From VBAT01 sp036520835 (GTDB lineage Bacteria; Bacteroidota; Bacteroidia; Chitinophagales; Chitinophagaceae): a stretch of 7,495 nucleotides of DNA. The stretch's first letter is position 1. Every line of letters begins with the position of its first letter. Location: contig DATDIX010000365.1 in assembly GCA_036520835.1 (NCBI GenBank), positions 1 to 7,495 of the forward strand, read 5' to 3'. The notes beneath the pieces are model-generated. The model saw only the letters and a list, made by a program, of their open reading frames with translations. It was not told where the DNA came from and did no database searches. A program made the translations under genes and the position numbers. Below are positions 1 to 6,489 of this stretch, piece after piece.

Positions 1-2
1 CG

Positions 3-443
3 CTCCCCATCTTCTTTACCCGCTTTGGGTTCAGGAAAACGATACTGGTGGGGATGCTGGCCTGGGCCATTCGCTATATATTATTTGCTTTTGGTAATGC
101 CGGTGAGCTAAGCTTTATGCTGATCACAGGCATTGCGCTTCATGGTATTTGTTATGATTTCTTTTTTGTATCCGGGCAGATATACACCAATGCAAAAGCC
201 GGTGAAAAATATAAAAGCGCTGCCCAGGGCCTTATTACGCTGGCCACTTATGGTGTCGGTATGCTGATCGGGTTTGAAATAGCGGGAAAAGTAACTGATG
301 CGTATAAAATTTCAGAAAAAGTTTTTGACTATAAAATGATCTGGCTGATCCCTTCAGCGATAGCAGCGGCTGTTTTTTTATTATTTGCCCTTTTTTTCAG
401 GGAAGAGAAAAAACAAACAGGTCAACCGGATCAAATTAATTAA
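3..443 (+). CDS. Nucleoside:H+ symporter-type MFS transporter (3' part only)
   Basis: This is the C-terminal 146 residues of an inner-membrane transporter; the frame is open to the left edge, so the true start lies outside the window. An ATG at position 48 is internal: the frame upstream of it reads on with typical transporter sequence (PIFFTRFGFRKTILVG). About four hydrophobic segments are visible, matching the last third of a 12-helix MFS protein, and the end is a charged cytoplasmic tail (REEKKQTGQ). The stretch HGICYDFFFVSGQIYT resembles the conserved helix region of the NupG/XapB nucleoside H+ symporter family, whose members are about 400-420 residues. In Bacteroidota such permeases often sit beside sugar oxidoreductase and TIM-barrel genes, so the real substrate may be a sugar derivative and not a nucleoside (inference). 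The next gene starts 28 bases downstream on the same strand, compatible with co-transcription. Confidence 0.85.
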   Translation, partial: LPIFFTRFGFRKTILVGMLAWAIRYILFAFGNAGELSFMLITGIALHGICYDFFFVSGQIYTNAKAGEKYKSAAQGLITLATYGVGMLIGFEIAGKVTDAYKISEKVFDYKMIWLIPSAIAAAVFLLFALFFREEKKQTGQPDQIN

Positions 444-471
444 TTCATCGTAACTTGAAACGCTTGTAAAT

Positions 472-1368
472 ATGAACAATCAAACTACCCGCCGCAAATT
501 ACTGAAGCAATTAGCTACCGGGTCTCTTGCGGCCGCAGCTATATCACCCTTAGATATCCTTGCATCACCGAGTATGAATGAAACCTACAACCTAAAAGGC
601 AATGTCAACCACTCAGTCTGCCAATGGACGTATAATTTTTTACCCCTGGATGAATTGTGCCAGGTGGTTAAAAAGATCGGCTTCAGTGCTATTGACCTGA
701 TTGCGCCCAAGGACTGGCCCACATTGCAAAAACATGGTATCTTCTGCTCCATGTGCTATATAGCCGGTAAAGTAAGCCTGACCGAAGGATGGAATAACAA
801 AAACCTTCATGCCAGCCTGGTAAAAGATTATACTGAAACGATCCCGTTAGTACCAAAAGCAGGTTATAAAAACCTGATCTGCTTCAGTGGCAACCGTAAT
901 GGTATGGATGATGAAACAGGATTGAAGAACTGTGCGGAAGGTTTAAAACAGATCATGGGCCTGGCTGAACAGAATAACGTTATCATACAAATGGAATTGC
1001 TGAACAGCAAAGTGAACCATAAAGATTATATGTGTGATAAGACCCCGTGGGGTGTAGAATTAGTAAAGCGGGTCGGGTCGCCCAACTTCAAATTGCTCTA
1101 TGATATTTATCACATGCAGATAGATGAAGGAGATGTCATCAGAACGATCCGTGATAACCAGCAATACATCGGGCATTATCATACAGGCGGTGTACCGGGC
1201 AGGCATATTATTGATGAAACACAGGAACTGTACTACCCGGCTATCATGAAAGCGATATTGGAAACAGGGTACAAAGGTTATGTGGCACAGGAGTTCGTTC
1301 CTGATCAGAAAGATAATGAAGCGAAGATAGCAGCGTTGAAGAAGGCGATTAAAATATGTGATGTGTAG
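472..1368 (+). CDS. Exported hydroxypyruvate isomerase-like TIM-barrel protein
   Basis: The 298-residue product begins with a twin-arginine-like signal (TRRKLLK, residues 6-12), then an Ala-rich hydrophobic stretch and a plausible signal peptidase I site near ILA-SPS (residues 29-34), so it is probably periplasmic. The mature part (about 45-298) reads as a xylose isomerase-like TIM barrel of the hydroxypyruvate isomerase (Hyi/OtnI) subfamily. MELLNSK has Glu175, YDIYHMQ has Asp211 and His214, a PGRH motif lies at 242-245, and AQEF has Glu274. The two glutamates match the metal-binding and acid/base pair of the family. Cytoplasmic Hyi interconverts hydroxypyruvate and tartronate semialdehyde, but export here argues for another substrate, perhaps a keto-sugar made by the downstream dehydrogenases (inference). 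The ATG at 472 is chosen because it puts the twin-arginine motif at the very N terminus. No Shine-Dalgarno sequence is seen. The gene follows the transporter closely but is separated from the next gene by 174 bases, so it may belong to the upstream transcript. Confidence 0.85.
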   Translation: MNNQTTRRKLLKQLATGSLAAAAISPLDILASPSMNETYNLKGNVNHSVCQWTYNFLPLDELCQVVKKIGFSAIDLIAPKDWPTLQKHGIFCSMCYIAGKVSLTEGWNNKNLHASLVKDYTETIPLVPKAGYKNLICFSGNRNGMDDETGLKNCAEGLKQIMGLAEQNNVIIQMELLNSKVNHKDYMCDKTPWGVELVKRVGSPNFKLLYDIYHMQIDEGDVIRTIRDNQQYIGHYHTGGVPGRHIIDETQELYYPAIMKAILETGYKGYVAQEFVPDQKDNEAKIAALKKAIKICDV

Positions 1369-1542
1369 AGAAGAAGTCCGGAAGATGTTTTCCTTTAGCT
1401 GAATATTTTTTTCTATCCGGGAATTGTAAATACTAACAGCAGAACTTAAATAGATAAACAAATTTTCAAATAACTATGTTGTCTTCCGGACTTTCCGTCT
1501 TCCGGACATCCGGACCCAACAAAAAAATGAAACCTATCAAAC
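1369..1542. repeat. Intergenic cluster of TCCGGA-containing direct and inverted repeats
   Basis: This is the longest gene-free stretch in the window. GTCTTCCGGAC occurs twice in direct orientation (1481-1491 and 1497-1507, period 16), followed at once by a partial third copy, ATCCGGAC (1508-1515). A perfect 12-base inverted partner, AAGTCCGGAAGA, lies at 1374-1385 just after the preceding stop and pairs with 1482-1493 across a 96-base AT-rich spacer. The palindromic core TCCGGA thus appears four times here, and I did not find it elsewhere in the window. The block could be an extragenic repeat family, a regulator-binding array or part of a structured leader for the dehydrogenase operon. The spacer has no convincing Bacteroidota promoter (TTTG / TAnnTTTG) and no U-tract terminator that I could identify. 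Confidence 0.7.
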
Positions 1543-3222
1543 ATGGCAGACATTGTATATGATGCGATCGTAATCGGTTCGGGTATCAGCGGCGGCTGGG
1601 CAGCCAAAGAACTTACAGAGAAAGGCCTGAAGGTGTTAATGCTGGAACGTGGCCGCAACCTCGAGCATATAAAAGACTATGTGAATGCCACCAAAGAAAT
1701 ATGGGAGTTCCCGTATCGTAACGGCAGATCGCAACAAATGATAAAGGACCATCCTGTTTTAAAAAGAGATTACCCCTTGCAGGAATCTGTACTGGATATG
1801 TGGGTGAATGAACAGGATTGCCCTTATACAGAAGTAAAACGATTTGACTGGTTCCGCGGTTATCATCTTGGCGGCCGTTCATTATTATGGGGCCGGCAGA
1901 GCTACCGTTTTAATAAATGGGATTTTGAAGCCAATAAGAAAGAAGGCATCGGGGTTGACTGGCCCATCCGCTATGAAGAAATTGCGCCCTGGTACAGCTA
2001 TGCAGAAAAATTTGCCGGCATACAGGGAAGTAAGGAAGGCCTGGATGTTTTGCCCGATGGTGAATTCATGCCGGCGATGGACATGAACGTGGTGGAAAAA
2101 GATGTGGCAGCAAAAATCAAAACGCATTTTAATGGCCAGCGCCACATGTTCATCGGCCGCAGCGCCAACATCACGCAGCCGCATCATGACAGAACGAATT
2201 GCCAGTACCGCAACCGTTGCTTTAGAGGCTGCCCATTCGGCGCTTATTTCAGTACACAATCAGCTACGCTTCCTGCAGCGGTGAAAACAGGCAACCTGAC
2301 CCTCGAAGTAAATAAGATAGTGACCAAACTGATCTACGACAAGGATAAAAAAAGAGCCACAGGCGTTGAAGTGATAGATGCAGAGACAAACAAGACGATC
2401 GAATACAAATCGAAAATAATTTTTGTATGCGCCTCTTCTTTTAATTCCACCTGGATATTGATGAACACAGCAACGGATATCTGGCCCGGGGGGTTAGGCA
2501 GCAGCAGCGGTGAACTGGGACATAATGTAATGGATCACCATTTCCGTTGCGGCGCCAGCGGCAAAGTGGAAGGCTACGATGATAAATATTATTATGGGCG
2601 CCGTCCTACCGGAGTCTATATTCCCCGATTCAGGAATGTTTATAATGATAAAAGAGATTATCTCCGTGGTTTTGGTTACCAGGGAGGCGCCAGCCGCAGC
2701 GGTTGGGGAAGAGAAATTGCGGAACTGAATATCGGTGGTGAATTCAAAGATGCCTTGTGTGAACCGGGTGATTGGAACATGGGTATGACCGCCTTTGGCG
2801 AAATACTACCCTATCACGATAACAAGATCTCATTAGACAAGGATAAAAAAGATAAATGGGGATTGCCGGTGCTGGCCATTGATGTAGAAATTAAAGAGAA
2901 TGAACATAAGATGCGCAAGGATATGATGAATGATGCGGCTGAAATGCTGGAAGCCGCCGGGGTAAAAAATGTACATACCCATGACAGCGGTTATGCACCC
3001 GGTATGGGTATCCATGAAATGGGAACTGCCCGCATGGGCCGTGATCCCAAAACATCTGTATTGAACGGGCAAAACCAGGTATGGGATGCACAAAATGTAT
3101 TTGTCACCGATGGAGCCTGTATGACATCCGCATCGAGTGTAAATCCTTCACTGACCTATATGGCATTGACAGCAAGGGCGGCTGATTTTGCAGTGGGTGA
3201 ATTAAAAAAAGGAAACTTATAA
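1543..3222 (+). CDS. GMC-family FAD-dependent sugar dehydrogenase, catalytic subunit A
   Basis: The 559-residue protein is a GMC oxidoreductase of the gluconate 2-dehydrogenase / FAD-glucose dehydrogenase large-subunit type. A Rossmann FAD-binding motif GSGISGG lies at 12-18, with the acidic end of the second strand in LERG (34-37), and a GMC signature GGRSLLWG at 110-117. The C-terminal substrate-binding domain ends with HEMGTARMG (491-499) and NPSLT (534-538), giving the catalytic pair His491 and Asn534. Cys220, Cys226 and Cys230 form C-X5-C-X3-C, the arrangement that ligates a 3Fe-4S cluster in direct-electron-transfer FAD-glucose dehydrogenase. The expected reaction is oxidation of a sugar or glycoside hydroxyl to a ketone or lactone, with electrons passed to an acceptor other than oxygen. 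No signal peptide is present, so export would depend on the Tat-signal small subunit (hitch-hiker mechanism, inferred). A paralogue starts 10 bases downstream. The substrate cannot be assigned; a glycoside 3-dehydrogenase is one option. Confidence 0.9.
   Translation: MADIVYDAIVIGSGISGGWAAKELTEKGLKVLMLERGRNLEHIKDYVNATKEIWEFPYRNGRSQQMIKDHPVLKRDYPLQESVLDMWVNEQDCPYTEVKRFDWFRGYHLGGRSLLWGRQSYRFNKWDFEANKKEGIGVDWPIRYEEIAPWYSYAEKFAGIQGSKEGLDVLPDGEFMPAMDMNVVEKDVAAKIKTHFNGQRHMFIGRSANITQPHHDRTNCQYRNRCFRGCPFGAYFSTQSATLPAAVKTGNLTLEVNKIVTKLIYDKDKKRATGVEVIDAETNKTIEYKSKIIFVCASSFNSTWILMNTATDIWPGGLGSSSGELGHNVMDHHFRCGASGKVEGYDDKYYYGRRPTGVYIPRFRNVYNDKRDYLRGFGYQGGASRSGWGREIAELNIGGEFKDALCEPGDWNMGMTAFGEILPYHDNKISLDKDKKDKWGLPVLAIDVEIKENEHKMRKDMMNDAAEMLEAAGVKNVHTHDSGYAPGMGIHEMGTARMGRDPKTSVLNGQNQVWDAQNVFVTDGACMTSASSVNPSLTYMALTARAADFAVGELKKGNL
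2200..2232 (+). other. C-X5-C-X3-C putative 3Fe-4S cluster motif in subunit A
   Basis: Codons for Cys220, Cys226 and Cys230 fall here, in the context CQYRNRCFRGCPFGAY. The spacing matches the cysteine cluster known from FAD-glucose dehydrogenase and its gluconate and fructose dehydrogenase relatives, where it relays electrons from FAD. Simple GMC oxidases such as glucose oxidase lack it, which supports a dehydrogenase. Cluster binding itself is inferred from spacing and position. Confidence 0.75.
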
Positions 3223-3232
3223 AAAATCACTA

Positions 3233-4912
3233 ATGGCAGATAATACATTTGATGCAATCGTTGTTGGTTCCGGTATCAGCGGAGGCTGGGCCGCCAAGGA
3301 GCTTTGCGAAAAGGGCCTTAAAGTATTGCTGCTTGAACGTGGCGGGCCGCATGAACATATTAAGGATTATAAGACCGCTACAAAAAGTATCTGGGAACTG
3401 CCTCACCGCGGCTACACTACTAATGAACAAAGAAAGAAATATCCTGTCATTCACCGTGGATGGGCTGCCCAGGAAGAAGTGATGGATGCATGGGCCAATG
3501 AAGAAGATGCTCCTTATACAGAAGTAAAACCCTTTACCTGGTGGAGAAGCTATCGTTTTGGCGGCCGTTCCATTTTATGGGGACGCCAGAGTTATCGCTG
3601 GAGCCAGATGGATTTTGAAGCCAATGCCAAAGATGGCATTGCTATTCCCTGGCCGGTTAATTATAATGATATAGCTCCCTGGTATGATCATGTAGAAAAG
3701 TTTGCCGGTATCAGCGGCTCTCCCCAGGGTCTATCGCATTTGCCGGACGGACAGTTCATGCCGCCATTTGAATTGAATGTGGTGGAGAAAGATGTAGCGG
3801 CAAGAATAAAAGAACAATTCAAGGGACAAAGACATTTATTCATCGGCCGGGTAGCGAATATAACTCAGCCCCATTATGAAAGACCGGGTTGCCAGTACCG
3901 GGCCCGCTGCTGGGAAGGATGCCAGTTCGGTGGTTATTTCAGCACGCAATCTTCCACTTACCCGGCTGCATTAAAGACCGGTAATCTTACGGTGCGTCCC
4001 TACTCTCTTGTCTCGCAGGTTTTGTATGATAAGGAAACCAAGAAGGCAAGAGGCGTAGAGGTATTGGATACAGAAACCAACCAGGCATATGAGTTCAATT
4101 CAAAAATTGTTTTTCTCTGCGCATCAGCATTGAACTCTGCATGGATACTGATGAGATCGGCGACTGATATATGGCCGGAGGGATTAGGCAGCAGCAGCGG
4201 TGAACTCGGGCATAATGTAATGGACCATCATTATAATTTAGGAGCAAGCGGGAGAATAGAAGGTTATGACGACAAATACTACTATGGAAGAAGGCCAACA
4301 GGTTTCTATATTCCCCGGTTTGTCAATATGGGTACAGACAAAAGGGACTATTTGAGGGGATTTGGATACCAGGGCTCCGCCAGCCGCACCGGGTGGGGAC
4401 GGGAAATTGCAGAATTGAATATCGGAGGTGAATTCAAAGATGCATTGAGTGAACCCGGAAATTGGAGAATAGGTGCAACCGGTTTTGGTGAAATACTTCC
4501 TCATCATGATAATAAGATATCCCTGGATAAAAATAAAAAAGACAAATGGGGATTGCCCGTACTGTCTATGGATGCTGAACTAAAAGAAAATGAGATGAAG
4601 ATGCGGAAAGATATTGTAGCAGAACTAAAAGCCATGCTCGAAGCAAGTGGCGTTAAAGACATACATACTTCAGATAGTGGACATGCGATGGGCCATGGTA
4701 TACATGAAATGGGAACGGCCAGGATGGGCAATGATCCCAAAACATCTGTACTCAATAAATGGAACCAGGTATGGGATGCGCCGAATGTGTTTGTAACAGA
4801 TGGCGCTTTTATGACATCCTCTGCCTGCCAGAACCCATCATTGACGTATATGGCTTTTACGGCAAGAGCAGCTAACTATGCAGTTGAAGAATTGAAAAAA
4901 CAAAATTTATAA
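3233..4912 (+). CDS. GMC-family FAD-dependent sugar dehydrogenase, catalytic subunit B (tandem paralogue)
   Basis: This protein has exactly the same length (559 residues) as the gene before it and aligns end to end with no gap; my hand count gives 390 identical positions, about 70%. All key elements sit at identical residue numbers: GSGISGG 12-18, GGRSILWG 110-117, Cys220/226/230 (C-X5-C-X3-C), HEMGTARMG 491-499 with His491, and Asn534 in NPSLT. It should therefore be an active FAD and 3Fe-4S sugar dehydrogenase. The main differences are a divergent patch at residues 61-80 (5 of 20 identical) and the residues just before the catalytic Asn (ACQ in place of SSV), which could change substrate choice. 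Like subunit A it has no signal peptide. The small-subunit gene starts 19 bases downstream, so B is its immediate operon partner. It probably arose by tandem duplication and then diverged. Confidence 0.9.
   Translation: MADNTFDAIVVGSGISGGWAAKELCEKGLKVLLLERGGPHEHIKDYKTATKSIWELPHRGYTTNEQRKKYPVIHRGWAAQEEVMDAWANEEDAPYTEVKPFTWWRSYRFGGRSILWGRQSYRWSQMDFEANAKDGIAIPWPVNYNDIAPWYDHVEKFAGISGSPQGLSHLPDGQFMPPFELNVVEKDVAARIKEQFKGQRHLFIGRVANITQPHYERPGCQYRARCWEGCQFGGYFSTQSSTYPAALKTGNLTVRPYSLVSQVLYDKETKKARGVEVLDTETNQAYEFNSKIVFLCASALNSAWILMRSATDIWPEGLGSSSGELGHNVMDHHYNLGASGRIEGYDDKYYYGRRPTGFYIPRFVNMGTDKRDYLRGFGYQGSASRTGWGREIAELNIGGEFKDALSEPGNWRIGATGFGEILPHHDNKISLDKNKKDKWGLPVLSMDAELKENEMKMRKDIVAELKAMLEASGVKDIHTSDSGHAMGHGIHEMGTARMGNDPKTSVLNKWNQVWDAPNVFVTDGAFMTSSACQNPSLTYMAFTARAANYAVEELKKQNL
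3890..3922 (+). other. C-X5-C-X3-C putative 3Fe-4S cluster motif in subunit B
   Basis: Codons for Cys220, Cys226 and Cys230 of subunit B, in the context CQYRARCWEGCQFGGY. The three cysteines are kept although the residues between them differ from subunit A (N to A, F to W, R to E). That pattern suggests selection on the cluster ligands in both copies. Confidence 0.75.
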
Positions 4913-4931
4913 TACTGATAAACTAAACATC

Positions 4932-5552
4932 ATGGATAGACGTGAACTTTTGAAAATGGTGGCCCTGCTAACCGGCGGCGCTGTAATAGGCAGTGAATTC
5001 TTTTTGTCCGGTTGTACGGCAGGCGGTAAAGCTGAACTGGGTTTTACACCGGGTAATATAGCCTTGCTGGATGAAGTAGGCGAAACCATATTACCGGCCA
5101 CTTCTTCTCCCGGTGCTAAAGCAGCACAGGTTGGTGAATTCATGAAAGTATATGTAACGGATTGCTATCCGCAGGCAAGCCAGGATGCTTTTATCAAAGG
5201 AATAAATGACCTGGATGCCGATTGTAAAAAACTGCACAGCAAATCATTTATGGATTGTACACCCGAACAGCGGCATGAGTTCCTGCTGAGCCTCGAAAAA
5301 CAATCCAAAGAATTTAATACCGGGCCGCAGGAAGAAGATAAAAAAAACCGGGCGGAGCTGAAAGCGAAAAATAAAGAGTATGACTTTGTCGCTAAGCCGA
5401 GACATTATTACACGATGATGAAACAACTGACACTGCTGGGTTTCTTTACTTCCAAAGTTGGCGCTACACAAGCCCTGCGTCATATACCTGTTCCCGGTAA
5501 ATATGATGGCGCTTATTCCTACAAAAAAGGGGACAAAGCCTGGGCAGAATAA
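4932..5552 (+). CDS. Gluconate 2-dehydrogenase subunit 3-family lipoprotein (small / Tat-carrier subunit)
   Basis: The 206-residue protein is the small partner of the GMC dehydrogenases. The N terminus has a twin-arginine motif (DRRELLK, residues 2-8), a hydrophobic segment and a lipobox LSGC (25-28), so Cys28 is a likely lipidation site. About residues 40-206 read as the gluconate 2-dehydrogenase subunit 3 family: an early DEVGETILPAT segment (47-57) and a late block with LGFFTSKVGATQALRH (169-184), PGKYDG and KKGDKAW. A Lys/Glu-rich stretch (about 132-150) separates the two parts and may be a linker or insertion. In FAD-glucose dehydrogenase and fructose dehydrogenase the small subunit is needed for folding and carries the signal-less large subunit through Tat; the same role is inferred here, with the lipid anchoring the complex to a membrane. 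One small subunit serves two catalytic genes, so sharing is likely. Confidence 0.88.
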   Translation: MDRRELLKMVALLTGGAVIGSEFFLSGCTAGGKAELGFTPGNIALLDEVGETILPATSSPGAKAAQVGEFMKVYVTDCYPQASQDAFIKGINDLDADCKKLHSKSFMDCTPEQRHEFLLSLEKQSKEFNTGPQEEDKKNRAELKAKNKEYDFVAKPRHYYTMMKQLTLLGFFTSKVGATQALRHIPVPGKYDGAYSYKKGDKAWAE

Positions 5553-5582
5553 TTAATAATTACCTTATAAAAAGAATATACC

Positions 5583-6482
5583 ATGTCATACGATCGCAGA
5601 AAGTTTATTAAAATAACCGGTGGAGTTACAACAGGCTTGGCATTAAGTTCTGTAACCGGGATGTCCTTATTATCCTCTTGTGACGATGGAGCAGGAAGTA
5701 TAAAAACATTCGGGCTGCAGTTGTATTCACTCCGTGATGATATGCCCAAAGACCCGAAAGGAGTATTGAAACAGGTAGCCTCTTTTGGTTATAAGAATAT
5801 TGAGAGCTACCAGCACAGTGAATTGGGAATATTCTGGGGCATGGGTTATAAAGAATTTAAAAAATACCTGGATGATATAGGCTTGACCATCCTTTCCACC
5901 CACCATGATGTAATAAAAGGATTTCCTGAAAATAAGGCTGCCTTTGAAAAAACAGCTGCGGAAGCTGCAGAGATCGGGATAAAATATATTTTCTGTCCCT
6001 GGCTGGGCGCCCAGAAAACGCTGGATGATTATAAAAGAAAAGCCGACCAGTTCAATCAATGCGGGGAAATATGCAGGAAAGCAGGCCTTCGTTTTGGTTA
6101 TCATAACCATGAGTATTCATTTGCCATGCTGGAAGGGAAAATGCCACAGGATGTGATCATGGAAAATAGTGACCCGGCACTGGTGGACTTTGAACTGGAT
6201 ATTTATTGGGTAGTAACTGCAGGGCAGGACCCCGAGGCATGGTTCAAAAAATATCCCAACCGTTTTCGTCTCTGCCATGTTAAAGACAGGATGAAGAACG
6301 CCACTGAAAGAGAAGCAACCTGCACATTAGGTGAAGGGATCATTGATTTCCCTAAAATTCTTAAAACAGCCAAAGCGAACGGCATGCAATATTATATTGT
6401 GGAGCATGAACGATATGACGGCACTACACCTCTTAAAGCTGTGGAAGCTGATGCCGCTTACATGAAGAAGCTGAAGTTTTAG
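5583..6482 (+). CDS. Exported TIM-barrel sugar isomerase/epimerase lipoprotein
   Basis: The 299-residue protein starts with a twin-arginine motif (DRRKFIK, residues 4-10), a hydrophobic region and a lipobox LSSC (30-33), so it is predicted to be a Tat-exported lipoprotein. The rest is a xylose isomerase-like TIM barrel of the sugar phosphate isomerase/epimerase group: FGLQLYSLRD opens the barrel (43-52), then GYHNHEYSF (172-180), FELDIYWV (203-210), CHVKD (231-235) and IVEHE (272-276). Glu177 or His176, Asp206, His232 and Glu274 are the likely metal ligands. The phosphate in the family name is not implied for a secreted protein. As the last gene of the dehydrogenase block, 30 bases after the small subunit, it probably acts on the oxidised sugar by isomerisation, epimerisation or elimination (inference). 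It belongs to a different subgroup from the Hyi-like protein at 472-1368. Asp34 and Asp35 follow the lipidated Cys directly. Confidence 0.87.
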   Translation: MSYDRRKFIKITGGVTTGLALSSVTGMSLLSSCDDGAGSIKTFGLQLYSLRDDMPKDPKGVLKQVASFGYKNIESYQHSELGIFWGMGYKEFKKYLDDIGLTILSTHHDVIKGFPENKAAFEKTAAEAAEIGIKYIFCPWLGAQKTLDDYKRKADQFNQCGEICRKAGLRFGYHNHEYSFAMLEGKMPQDVIMENSDPALVDFELDIYWVVTAGQDPEAWFKKYPNRFRLCHVKDRMKNATEREATCTLGEGIIDFPKILKTAKANGMQYYIVEHERYDGTTPLKAVEADAAYMKKLKF

Positions 6483-6489
6483 GCAGCAG

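Noticed and set aside
444..471. Possible promoter element TAACTTGA before the Hyi-like gene
   Set aside because: It only partly matches the Bacteroidota TAnnTTTG element and no -33 TTTG lies at a suitable distance, so the gap may simply be an intra-operon spacer.
1060..1461. Minus-strand open frame of 133 codons overlapping the Hyi-like gene and the gap
   Set aside because: It is antisense to a well-supported gene, its product shows no family motif, and its composition looks like a reverse translation shadow.
1527..1562. Short ATG frame of 11 codons overlapping the start of dehydrogenase A, a possible leader peptide
   Set aside because: No Shine-Dalgarno sequence, no repeated regulatory codons and no attenuator-like stem were seen; an ATG so close to a start is easily chance.
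1543..4912. Classification of the GMC proteins as glucose oxidase- or choline oxidase-type enzymes
   Set aside because: The C-X5-C-X3-C motif and the adjacent subunit 3-type partner fit the multi-subunit dehydrogenase branch and not the single-chain oxidases.
5727..6110. Minus-strand open frame of 127 codons inside the second TIM-barrel gene
   Set aside because: Fully antisense to a gene with clear signal peptide and metal-site motifs; no recognisable domain.
6483..6489. Bidirectional terminator between the convergent genes
   Set aside because: Only 7 bases separate the two stop codons and no GC-rich hairpin with a T-tract was found at the junction.
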